From Hippopus hippopus (lineage: Eukaryota; Mollusca; Bivalvia; Cardiida; Cardiidae), in the NCBI GenBank assembly GCA_946811185.2, contig OX328101.1, forward strand, positions 16,476,122 through 16,540,121: DNA of 64,000 nt, given 5' to 3'. Made by a program: the position numbers and the translations under genes. The notes beneath the pieces are model-generated. The model did not search any database. It had not been told where the DNA came from and worked only from the letters and a program-made list of their open reading frames with translations. Within the stretch, counting starts at the first letter, position 1. Every line of letters starts with the position of its first letter. Shown here one piece after another: positions 55,643 through 64,000 of this stretch.

Positions 55643-55950
55643 ACCATTATATGAAGCCTCTCAGTAACCAGATAGGATTTCCCTCTAGATTGACCCTCTA
55701 CTGGTACAAAACATTATTTATACCTTCCAGGAGACTTTTTGGAGAAAAAGGGAGTTATTTCTTCCTGTCTCACACTGTTTTCCATGGTCTTCATATTTTT
55801 TTCTTTGGTCAGATTCTTTGTTATGCCTCTAATCTCTTTACCAGGCAAAAAAAGTGTTGACTTGTATGATGGGATATGACTCCAAAGGGGGGTTTTTTTT
55901 TTAAAAATTATCAAAAAATGAGGAAATTCTGGTTTTCCTTTTCCTCAAAG
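55642..55950. other. Unannotated stretch
   Basis: Part of 55820-55940 looks like a very degraded MITE-A (CTTTACCAGGCAAAAAAAG ... ATGAGGAAATTCTGG). No other feature. Confidence 0.35.
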
Positions 55951-56150
55951 TTTTTAACCCTTTACCACACAATCCTTACTTTTAACAAACCTGTTGAAGA
56001 AGGCTTTTCAAAACAAGAAAATGCTGGTACATGTACTTTTTAAAAACCAAATTTTGATACTTCAGTCAAACTGATATTGCAGATCATGCAAACCATTTCA
56101 ATATGGACAAGTGTCGAATTTTGTTGTTCCATAACAAGTTAAAGGCCTTC
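55950..56150 (+). mobile_element. MITE-A copy, hairpin damaged
   Basis: TTTAACCCTTTACCACACAA; the hairpin is reduced to CAAGAAAATGCTGG; long arm with CATGCAAACCATTTCAATAT. Confidence 0.7.
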
Positions 56151-56167
56151 TTCTTTAGGGCCATAAT

Positions 56168-56430
56168 AAAAACAAGCAATTTCGTTGAAATGATATCCCC
56201 CGCCGAAAAATTTACCGCGTAACTTAAAATCGCTCCCAGTCGGCCATTTTGCATCGAATCAAGAAAAAAAAAAGTGTATCGGCCGAATGGGTTATTGTAC
56301 ACATCTATAAAGTTTCAAGAAATTCCGTCCAATGGTATTGGAGATATTCTCGAGGACGGATACACAGACGGACCGATGGACAACGCTAAAACTATATCCC
56401 TCTGCCTTCAGCGGGGGATAATAACAAAGG
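56168..56430 (+). mobile_element. H5 element: minimal 260-bp member without tandem core
   Basis: AACAAGCAATTTCGTTGAAATG (5' hairpin ATTTCGTTGAAAT), inner repeat ATCCCCCGC, the module CTATAAAGTTTCAAGAAAT and GAGATATTCTCGAGGACGG, a short ACGG-like tract, 3' hairpin CCCTCTGCCTTCAGCGGG, matching GCGGGGGATAATAA. All parts of the H plan in the shortest form. Confidence 0.75.
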
Positions 56431-56566
56431 ATTACTTGAAAGGGTTAAAATATCCATGAAACTGATTAATCACCATAAAAGGAAGAAAGATTGGAGGGAA
56501 TTCTGGGAATGATAAGTCATCCTAGTAAATGAGGGTCGGCACAAAAGTTAATAGAATAAGTTACAG
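56430..56566. other. Unannotated
   Basis: Short unique sequence upstream of the candidate exon. Confidence 0.4.
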
Positions 56567-56661
56567 ATATTGAGAAACCATTTGTCAATGTCTGCATTGA
56601 TGATGAACAACCTATAATCAAACAGCCTGGAAACCGTGCCAAGAAGAGAACAAAGTTCTGA
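56567..56661 (+). CDS. Candidate 3'-terminal exon of an unrecognised gene
   Basis: After a TAAGTTACAG acceptor, two bases complete a codon and 30 codons run to TGA: IEKPFVNVCIDDEQPIIK then QPGNRAKKRTKF. The basic end looks like a nuclear localisation signal. Sequence is non-repetitive and codon use is protein-like, but the exon is short, the polypyrimidine tract is poor, no poly(A) signal follows closely, and I do not recognise the protein. It would lie opposite to ASCC3, within or beside its intron. It may be chance. Confidence 0.3.
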
Positions 56662-56731
56662 TTTACAAAATCAAACAGGGGTATTGTTAGTTTAGCGAAC
56701 AAACAAGCACATTGCTATTTTGTAACTATTT

Positions 56732-57290
56732 TTAACTCTCTACCAAACGACAAATTTTTGCACTTGTTCAAATTCAAAGCTGTTGCAGATTTACAAATTA
56801 ACTGTGACTTAATTTATTAAACTTGACTCGATAAGGATAGAAAACATTGTGGGAAAAGGAGAAAATGCTGGTTACCAGCATTTTCTCCTTTTCCCACAAA
56901 GTTTTCAAAAGGCCTCTTCCCTAGAGTCATTCACACTCGGGACTATGTGGTAAAGAGTTAAATCTTTGCAAAAAACAATTTCTAGACTTGTCCAATTTCA
57001 AAGCATTTGCAGGCAATAAAATAAATGTGGTTCAAATAATGTAGTGAAAGTGCAGGAAACATTGTGGAAAAGTAGAAAATGCTGGTAAGCAGCATTTTTC
57101 CTTTTCCCAGACTGTTTTTTTTTTTTTTAAGAGTTTTTTTTTTTTTTCCCCCTCTCTGTTGAAATACATGCAATAAGCAGCATATTCTTCCTTTTCCACA
57201 GTGTTTTCTACCTTTCCAAGACATCCAATTTCTTAAGCCACATTTAATTGTCATCTGCCAATTTATCATTAAGGACAAGTCTTGAATTCA
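56732..57290. mobile_element. MITE-A cluster sharing TTAA
   Basis: 56732-56961 (-) complete, hairpin 56839-56902; 56958-57118 (-) shares TTAA and has short hairpin; a T-run (57115-57150); 57165-57290 (+) right hairpin half and long arm. Confidence 0.8.
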
Positions 57291-57345
57291 CTTATCTTGT
57301 AATGAGTTCATTAGTGTTGCCTTACATAAGTTGTATGGTACTTAC

Positions 57346-57488
57346 CTCTAGCTCTGGCATGTGCAGCCATTGTTTGGGGTCATCTTCTCCTGCTAAAAAG
57401 GCAATTAGATCCAGGGCTGTCAGCCTGGTCTGTCGTCTAGATGACACAAACACAAGGACAGGTTTGGACGGGGAATGGGACTTGATAG
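57346..57488 (-). CDS. ASCC3: ASCC3 helicase, one internal exon
   Basis: Minus strand: acceptor TATCCTCTTGCAG before 57488 and donor GAGGTAAGTACC after 57346 bound a 143-bp exon. Two bases finish a codon, then 47 codons read through with motif [13 protein letters not shown], then [20 protein letters not shown]. These match the known ASCC3 sequence at the start of the second RecA lobe in the C-terminal helicase cassette; the related spliceosomal Brr2/SNRNP200 has a different continuation. ASCC3 is a large (about 2200 residues) Ski2-like 3'-5' helicase of the ASC-1 complex, active in alkylation repair with ALKBH3 and in splitting collided ribosomes. Entry phase 1, exit phase 0. No other ASCC3 exon was found, so flanking introns are at least several kb and full of repeats. 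Confidence 0.88.
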
Positions 57489-57589
57489 CTGCAAGAGGAT
57501 AATGACAGAAAAGTAAAATGTTAGTTTATTATAGCATCACCTTTGTCTGACACACTAATGTCCTGGTCCTTACTTTTTCTACCTCAGCA

Positions 57590-57752
57590 CCCGGTTGGTA
57601 GAAACTTACTGGCTGCTTTTTTTTTAATACTAATTGGCACCTCACCAACAGGCTATACCAAAAGAACCCATGCTCTTCATTTAGATTTGAACCTACGACC
57701 TTCTAATCCACCAGCAAATGCCTTATCCACTAAGCCACAGAGACAATAAATA
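57590..57752 (-). mobile_element. SINE-E: tRNA-Arg-like head element
   Basis: On the minus strand TCTCTGTGGCTTAGTGGATA (A box) and GTCGTAGGTTCAAATCTAAA (B box) resemble a tRNA-Arg gene. Body AACCCATGCTCTTC-type sequence extends left. It is not a functional tRNA: the anticodon stem does not pair well. Confidence 0.6.
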
Positions 57753-58025
57753 AGCCATGCTCTACAAAAGGGGGTTTAAGGCATCTCCGTGATGCATTTT
57801 ACCAAGCAACTCATCACATAATTATGGATCCATAAAATCCATTTTGTCTAATAACCTGCTGAATCATGAGGTGGAACGATCCTTGGATATGCAGAAAAAA
57901 ATTTACCAAAAGCAGAAGAGTTTTGACCCAGGTCAGCCAGAGCAGTCTGCGCAGGCTGACCTGGGTCAAAACATTTTGCAGATGCATCAACCTCCTTTCC
58001 ACATGACTTTTCAGCATGACTCAAA
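57748..58025 (+). mobile_element. MITE-B copy
   Basis: ATAAGCCATGCTCTACAAAAG to TTCAGCATGACTCAAAT. The hairpin CCCAGGTCAGCCAGAGCAG / CTGCGCAGGCTGACCTGGG at 57927-57965 is one of the cleanest. Confidence 0.85.
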
Positions 58026-58188
58026 TAAAATTTCTAACATGACCATCCTGTGCAGACTCAATCAGCCTAGAAGCAGCTGACCTTTCTGGGAAAATACTGT
58101 GTTGATTTGTATGAAGAAACATATTTACAGCAGATGATTTTGAAAACTATTGTGTGAAATAAATGAATAAACAACATGAAACAAGGTT

Positions 58189-60147
58189 TTAACCCTTTAC
58201 CACACAATTCGATCTTTCAATGACCCTTAAAGAAGGCTGGTAAGCAGCATTTTTTCCTTTTTCCACAATGTTCTCTTCCCTGTCATTGAAAAATCCTTCC
58301 ATTTGAGTGACATCTAATATGTCAACTGCAAATGCTTTTTTAAGTTGGAAAAGCCTAAAATTTTGTTGTCTGGTAAAGTGTTAACTTCCTACCAAACAGT
58401 TTTAGGCTTGACCAAACAGATTTGCAGATAACAAATTAGATGTAACTCAAAACATGAAATTTGTCTTTTGTAGAGCAGAAAGCATTGTGGGAAATGGAGA
58501 AAATGCTGGTTACCATGAGCCTTCTTCCTTAGGGTTGTTAAAAGTCAGGATTATGTATTAAAGAGTTAACTCTTTACCACATGAGAAACACAGACTTGTC
58601 CAAATTCAAAGCATTTGCAGAAGACAATTCAAATGTGATGAAATTTGTTTTCCATGGGGTAGAAAACATTGTTGAACAAGAGCGGCAAATTGTCGCAAGA
58701 TACGCCTGTCCCACCACTAGTTGTCAAGGGGGTATAATAATCGTAAAGAGCAGGTAATGCAACAAACATGTTTACAAAAGTCTCAAGTCAATTTGACTTG
58801 AGGTGACAAAGTTCCGGACAAGCGAGAAATACTGTAAAAATAATCAAAGTGGAATTACTCAAAATCTGCACTAGGTAGATTTATTGTTCTTGCCCACTGT
58901 ACTCCGTAATATTGCAACAAACATGCTTACCAAGTTTGAAGTCACTCTGACTTGAGATGACAAAGTTATATTCCGGACAAGAACTAAATGCTGTAAAAAT
59001 GACGATCAAAGGGAAATAACTCAAAATTTGTGCTAGGAAGAGTTATGGTTCTTGTGCACTGCACTCCGTAAATTTTCAACAATCATGCATACCAAATTTG
59101 AGGATGTTCAGACTAGAGATGACAAAGTTATATTCCGGACAAGCAGAAAATGCTGTAAAAATGATGATCAAAGGGAAATAACTCAAAGACAGCATGAGGT
59201 AGAGTCATGTTTCTTTCGCACTGCACCCCGTATTATTGCAACAAACACATATACCAAGTTTCAAGTCAATCGGACTGGAGATGACAAAGTTATGCTCCGG
59301 ACAAGCAGAAAATGCTGTAAAAATGATGATCAAAGGGAAATAACTCAAAGACAGCACGAGGTAGAGTTATGGTTCTTTTGCACTGCACTCCATATTATTG
59401 CAACTAACACAAATGCCAAGTTTCAAGTCAATCGGACTGGAGATGACAGTTATGTTCCAGACAAGCAGAAAATGCTGTAAAAATGACGATCAAAGGGAAA
59501 TAACTCACAGAAAGCATGAGGCAGAGTTATGGTTCTTTCGCACTGCACTCTGTATTATTGAAACAAACACAAATGCTAAGTTTCAAGTCAATCGGACTGG
59601 AGATGAAAAAGTTATGCTCTGGACAAGCAGAAAATGCTGTAAAAATGATGATCAAAGGGAAATAACTCAAAGACAACACCAGGTAGAGTTATGGTTCTTT
59701 CGCACTGCACTCCGTATTATTGCAACAAACATACATGCCAAGTTTCAAGCCAATCAGACTGGAGATGACAAAGTTATGCTCCGGACAAGCAGAAAATGCT
59801 GTAAAAATGACGATCAAAGGGAAATAACTCAAAGACAGCACGAGGTAGAGTTATGCTTCTTTCGCACTGCACCCTGTATAATTGCAACAAACACACATGC
59901 CAAGTTTCAAGTCAATCAGACTGGAGATGACAAAGTTATGGTCCGGACAAAGAACTGGACGCCGCCCGCCCTCCTGGACAGACGCCCGCCCGGACACCCG
60001 CCCGTACGCCATGGGTGATCCCATAATACGTCCCGTCTTCGACGGGCGTATAAAAAGGAGAAAATGCTGGTTACCAGCATTTTCTCCTTTTTTAACAATG
60101 TTTTCAAAAGACTACTCCCTCAGCCAGGATTGTGTGGTACTGGGTTA
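58189..60147. mobile_element. Three-member MITE-A chain sharing TTAA, last member split by H3a
   Basis: 58189-58384 (+), 58381-58569 (-) and 58566-60147 (-) share TTAA at 58381 and 58566. The third is broken inside its hairpin at 58674 and resumes at 60053 (GGAGAAAATGCTGGTTACC), ending GTGTGGTACTGGGTTAA. Confidence 0.85.
58675..60052 (+). mobile_element. H3 element, copy a, with about eight 161-162-bp core units
   Basis: 5' AACAAGAGCGGCAAATTGTC (hairpin) and GATACGCC. Core units start GACAAAGTTATGCTCCGGAC at roughly 58968, 59119, 59281, 59443, 59605, 59767 and 59928. Tail GACGCCCGCCCGGACACCC, 3' hairpin CCCGTCTTCGACGGG, then GCGTATAAAAA (inverse of 5' ATACGCC). Because 162 is divisible by three, frames of 142 and 206 codons stay open through the array. 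They are repeat artefacts. Confidence 0.85.
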
Positions 60148-60312
60148 ATACATGAACACAAAGCACTCTTTACAAGCAATATCTCCTTTTGTTAGAAGGA
60201 AAAGTGGTTTGCTGCAAGACTGTTTGTCTATGGTTAGATTTTGATAGTAAAATTAGTAAGCTGAAAAAAGGTAGATATGTAAATAAAAACCCATTCTTGC
60301 TGGTGTTTGACT
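60148..60312. other. Unannotated
   Basis: Nothing recognised. Confidence 0.45.
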
Positions 60313-60525
60313 TTTTATCCTTAGGCAGCTAAGTGCTACTCAAGGATATTTTGCAGACAGTGTAGATTAAGATCAGACTGCACAGAATGTGCAGTCTCAT
60401 CTTGGATCTACATTGTCCAAAAAGGAGATATCTTTCCCTCAAAACTACCTTTGAAATAAGTAAATCTGAGTTTTTACTATTGGCTTGAAAGTTCCATTTC
60501 ACTTATTTTGCAGGATAAGGGCTAA
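60312..60525. mobile_element. MITE-C copy, best preserved
   Basis: TTATCCTTAGGCAGCTAAG to TTTGCAGGATAAGGGC. Hairpin GATTAAGATCAGACTGCACA / TGTGCAGTCTCATCTTGGAT; arms CAGTGTAGATT / CTACATTGTCC. Confidence 0.75.
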
Positions 60526-60564
60526 TTCCTCTTCATTCATTTCAAAACTTGCTATTTCGTTTAC

Positions 60565-60802
60565 GTAAAATCTTTACCACACAATCCCGAGTTTTAACTA
60601 CCCTGAGAAAATTGCCTTTTGAAAACCTTGTTGGAAAAGGAGAAAATGCTGGTAACCAGCATTTTCTCCTTTTCCCACAAAGGTTTTTTTTTTTTAAAAC
60701 TTTCACAGACAATGACCATCATTTCATCTAAATGTAAATTTTTGTCTGCAAATGCTTTCAATTTGAACCAGTCTAAAATTTTGTCTTTTGGTAAAGAGTT
60801 AA
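60565..60802 (+). mobile_element. MITE-A copy, full length
   Basis: TCTTTACCACACAATCCCG; hairpin 60623-60684; long arm TTTGTCTGCAAATGCTTTCA; end GGTAAAGAGTTAA. Confidence 0.85.
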
Positions 60803-60834
60803 GACAAATACAGAAACATGGTCTAACAAGAGAT

Positions 60835-61620
60835 GTTTGTAAAAACATGTATGCCCCCCTAATGGCATCCAGTTCTAAATATAACATGTGATTATAAACT
60901 GTTAAGTTCAAAGTGTAAAAACGAACAAAGGGCAATTACTCAAAAATTATTAATGATAAATTAATAATTCTTGGGCACTGCACTTCCCATTTATGTGAAC
61001 TATTAACTTTTAAAGTTTCGTGATTTTACCTCGCATACTTTTTGAGCTATGCTCCGGAAAAAAAATAAGTACGAAAATCTACAAAGGGGAATAACTGCAA
61101 AAATAAAATGGGCAGAGTTATGGTTCTTGTGCAATGCACTTCTCCTGAATAAGATCTATCCACATATAAAGTTTCAAGATGATATCTGAAAAACCTTTTG
61201 AGTTATGCTCCAGACAAAAATTAAGTATGAAAATCAACAAAGGGCAATAACTCCAAAAATATGATGGGCAGAGTTATGGTAATTGTGCACTGCACTTCTC
61301 CTTAATAAGATCTATCCACCTATGAGGTTTCAAGAGGATACCTGAAATACTTTAAGAGTTATGCTCTGGACAAAAATTAAGTATGAAAATCAACAAAGGG
61401 CAATAACTCCATAAATATGATGGGCAGAGTTATGATTCTTGTGCACTGCACTTCTCCTTAATGAGATCTATCCACCTATGTAGTTTCAAGATGATACCTG
61501 AGATACTTTTTGAGTTATGCTCCGGACAAAAATGTGGTCTACGGACCGACCGACCGACGCACCGACCGACTGACAAGTGCAAAGCAATATACCCCCGCTT
61601 CTTTGAAGGGGGGCATAATT
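60835..61620 (+). mobile_element. H4 element
   Basis: 5' AACAAGAGATGTTTGTAAAAAC (hairpin ATGTTT/AAACAT), inner repeat ATGCCCCCC. About four units of 156-157 bp (TGCACTTCTCCTTAATAAG at 61291 and 61447). (ACCG)n tract 61540-61570. 3' hairpin CCCCCGCTTCTTTGAAGGGG then GGGGGGCATAATTA, matching the 5' inner repeat. It also contains GAGTTATGCTCCGGACAAAA, a word shared with H3. Confidence 0.85.
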
Positions 61621-61719
61621 ACTGGGATATCCCAGTTGCCTGTTTTAACAGAAAACTGTAGATAGCTTGTAAGAAGTGATCTCCCCTGATCAAGAGAAGA
61701 GGGCTATGGTGGACTTTGT

Positions 61720-61830
61720 TTGTTTGCATGGTGTTTAACATCATACAGTTATCATAGTTATACTGCTGCAGCCAGTGCAACTACCCATACTTTCCTGTGT
61801 CCTGGTGCTTCACACGATATTCTTAGGAAA
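61720..61830 (-). mobile_element. SINE-A tail fragment
   Basis: GCATGGTGTTTAACATCATA, GCAGCCAGTGCAACTACCC, TTTCCTGTG. The head is missing. Confidence 0.7.
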
Positions 61831-62070
61831 AAAGAGAAAATGCTTGTTATCAATACTATCTCCTACTAATAAAATGTCTTTGGGGAAGGGGGAAAAAACT
61901 CTTGGGGGAAGGGATGAGAAAGAAAAACAAGAGCATCATATACATGGACCAACTCTTGGCTGTAGTTGCTTGATTATCAGTGAAAATTTGAAGTCAAAAA
62001 GGGGTAAAACTGTGTCAAAAATACTTTGATGCTTACATGTCCTTTTTTGAATTAAGAAAATTAATGTGTG
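61830..62070. other. Unannotated, possible degraded MITE-A
   Basis: GAAAAAAGAGAAAATGCTTG at 61826 recalls a MITE-A hairpin arm; the rest is unrecognised. Confidence 0.3.
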
Positions 62071-62103
62071 TTTGAGAGAGTAGTAAACAGTGTGAGAAAA
62101 GAA

Positions 62104-63909
62104 CACAAGAGGACCATGATGGTCCTATATTCGTCACCTGAGTACTAAGCAGTAAAGGTCTACAATGAAGATAAATGCCAAATATTGAGGTTCAAGGCCA
62201 AATGATAATGAAACAAGAGCGGCAAATTGTAGCAAGATATGCCCATCCCACCGCCAGTTGTTGAGGAGGTATAATAATTGCAAAGGGCAGGTAATGTAAC
62301 AAACATGTTTACCAAGTCTCAAGTCAATTTGATATGAGATTTCAAAGTTCCATTCCGGACAAGCAAGAAATACTGTAAAAATGAAAATCAAAGTGGAATT
62401 ACTCAAAATCCGCGCTAGGTAGAGTTATTGTTCTTGCACACAGTACTCGGTAATATTGCAACAAACATGCATACCAAGTTTGAAGTTGTACTGACTTGAG
62501 ATGACAAAGTTATATTCCGGACAAGCACTAAATGCTGTAAAAATGACGATCAAAGGGGAATAACTCAAAGACAGCGCGAGGTAGAGTTACAATTCTTGTG
62601 CACTGCACTTCCAAATATTGCAACAAATAAGCATACCATATTTCAAGTCATTCCTACTTAAGATGACAAAGTTTTGCTCCGGACAAGCAAGAAATGCTAT
62701 AAAAATGAAGGTCAAAGGGGGAATAACTCAAAATTTGTGCTAGGAAGAGTTATGGTTTTTGTGTACTGCACTCCGTAATTTTTCAACAATCATGCATACC
62801 AAATTTGAAGATGTTCAGGCTAGAGATGACAAAGTTATATTCCGGACAAGCAGAAAATGCTGTAAAAATGACGATCAAAGGGAAATAACTCAAAGACAGT
62901 ACAAGGTAGAGTTATAGTTCTTTCACACTGTACTCCGTATTATTGCAACAAACACAAATGCCAAGTTTCAAGTCAATCGGACAGGAGATGACAAAGTTAT
63001 GCTCCGAACAAAGAACTATTCTACAGAACTTTCTAATTAAAGGGCAAATAACTCCAGTTGTTCTGGTCCAATTAGACCCATAATCAAACTCATCCGAGAT
63101 CTTATGGTCATAAGTATTTTGACCAAGTTTGATGCTGATTAATTAAAAATGTAGATGCTAGAGTGTAAACAAAGTCTAATATAGCAATTTTTCTTATTCA
63201 AGGGCAAATAACTCCAGTTGTTCTGGTCCGATTAGACCCATAATCGAACTCATCCGAGATCTTATGTTCATATATATTTTGACCAAGTTTGATGCTTATT
63301 GGTTAAAAATTGTAGATGCTAGAGTGTAAACAAAGTCAAATATAGCAATTTTTCTTATTCAAGGGCAAATAACTCCAGTTGTTCTGGTCCGATTAGACCC
63401 ATAATCGAACTCATCCGAGATCTTATGTTCATATATATTTTGACCAAGTTTGGTGCTGATTGGTGAAAAATTGTAGATGCTAGAGTGTAAACAAAGTCAA
63501 ATATAGCAATTTTTCTAATTCAAGGGCTAATAACTCCAGTCGTTCTGGTCCGATTAGACCCATTATTGAACTCATCCGAGATCTTATGGTCATATATATT
63601 TTGACCAAGTTTGGTGCTGATTGGTTGATATTTGTAGATGCTAGAGTGTAAACAAAGTCAAATATAGCAATTTTTCTAATTCAAGGGCAAATAACTCCAG
63701 TTGTTCTGGTCCTATTAGACCCATAATCGAACTCATCTGAGATCTTATGGTCATATATATTTTGACCAAGTTTGGTGCTGATTGGTAAATATTTGTAGAT
63801 GTTAGAGTGTAAACAAAAAAATGTGAACGGACGGATGACGGACGGACGCCAACAGATGCTGAGTGATCACAATAGCTCATCCTGAGCACTTCGTGCTCAG
63901 GTGAGCTAA
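62104..63909 (+). mobile_element. H2 element, five 160-bp core units, with H3 nested in it
   Basis: 5' CACAAGAGGACCATGATGGT (hairpin GGACCATGATGGTCC), inner repeat CACCTGAG. Core units start AAGGGCAAATAACTCCAG at about 63041, 63200, 63361, 63521 and 63682, highly alike. GACGGATGACGGACGGACG tail, 3' hairpin CTGAGCACTTCGTGCTCAG, then GTGAGCTAA; CTCAGGTG is the inverse of the 5' inner repeat. Confidence 0.85.
62212..63010 (+). mobile_element. H3 element, copy b, nested in H2, 3' end lost
   Basis: 5' AACAAGAGCGGCAAATTG then about five H3 core units, breaking off at GCTCCGAACAAAGAAC. No tail or 3' hairpin, so it was truncated or recombined with the H2 core. Confidence 0.75.
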
Positions 63910-64000
63910 AAATGCTGGTTACTAGCATTTTCTTCCTTTCCCAAAATGTTTTCAAAAGCCTTTTGACTCATGGTAATTTAAATACAGGATTGTTCGGCAA

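Larger units (their letters stand above)
62070..64000 (-). mobile_element. MITE-A copy split by H2 element
   Basis: GAGTAGTAAACAGTGTGAG at 62078 stops inside the left hairpin arm. AATGCTGGTTACTAGCATTT at 63910 continues the hairpin to the short arm and runs to the window edge. Confidence 0.8.

Noticed and set aside
57346..57488. Assignment of the exon to SNRNP200/Brr2
   Set aside because: Brr2 reads PSRKQTRLTAIDIL at this place; the exon has [18 protein letters not shown] and DPKQWL, as in ASCC3.
57680..57752. Possible tRNA-Arg gene on the minus strand
   Set aside because: A and B boxes are present but the anticodon arm does not fold well and it continues into repeat-like sequence; kept as SINE-E.
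58806..60018. Open frames of 142 and 206 codons
   Set aside because: They run through tandem H3 core units whose length is divisible by three; no start context, domain or splice sites.
829..64000. CRISPR-like interpretation of the regularly recurring palindrome
   Set aside because: Spacing is irregular, units carry TTAA ends and unique arms, orientation varies, and the genome is eukaryotic; these are MITEs.

Overview
This is eukaryotic, AT-rich, repeat-saturated DNA, most likely from a mollusc and probably a bivalve. That assignment is an inference from the repeats: elements with tandem cores of about 145-162 bp and ACGG-type tails, and tRNA-derived SINEs ending in GTTTAACGCC plus ATTG repeats. 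Nothing bacterial is present: no operons, CRISPR arrays or rRNA. By eye, well over half the window is mobile-element sequence.

Two pieces of protein-coding sequence stand out. (1) 6011-8976 is an apparently intact pogo-type DNA transposon. It has 23-bp terminal inverted repeats with one mismatch, a TA duplication on each side, an uninterrupted 683-codon transposase with a complete Asp triad and a C-terminal PHD finger, a probable 5' UTR intron and a poly(A) signal. (2) 57346-57488, minus strand, is one spliced exon of a host gene: the helicase ASCC3. The right end of the window is therefore ASCC3 intron, and the gene is read from high to low coordinates. Broken coding remnants are a Tc1/mariner transposase tail (4870-5290) and a frameshifted THAP domain (38978-39200). 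A possible small terminal exon lies on the plus strand at 56567-56661.

The rest is layered repeats. I use local names. MITE-A is a roughly 230-bp TTAA-flanked hairpin element with about 80 whole or partial copies over the whole window; several neighbours share one TTAA. MITE-B (hairpin with GCGCAG core, about 7 copies) and MITE-C (hairpin with GATCAGACTGCAC arms, about 18 copies) are further palindromic families. Five families of Helentron/pearl-like elements (H1-H5) share one architecture: AACAAG start, 5' hairpin, short inner inverted repeat, usually a tandem core, an ACGG-like microsatellite, 3' hairpin, matching inverted repeat and an A-rich end. Several SINE families are present (SINE-A to E). 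A 2.6-kb foldback element (10600-13207) is built of about 100-bp tandem units in opposite orientation. Other items are a 145-bp satellite at the left edge, two copies of a GGTCAACTACG-rich element and a 170-bp near-perfect palindrome (49687-49857).

The nesting gives a relative history: SINE-B inside SINE-A with a clear target duplication, H elements inside MITE-A hairpins, MITE-A inside H1, and the GGTCAACTACG element inside H1. The best candidates for something undescribed are the PHD-finger pogo transposon with its internal binding-site-like repeats, the shared plan of the five H families, and the self-chaining TTAA MITE. Coordinates of degraded repeats are accurate to about 10-20 bases.
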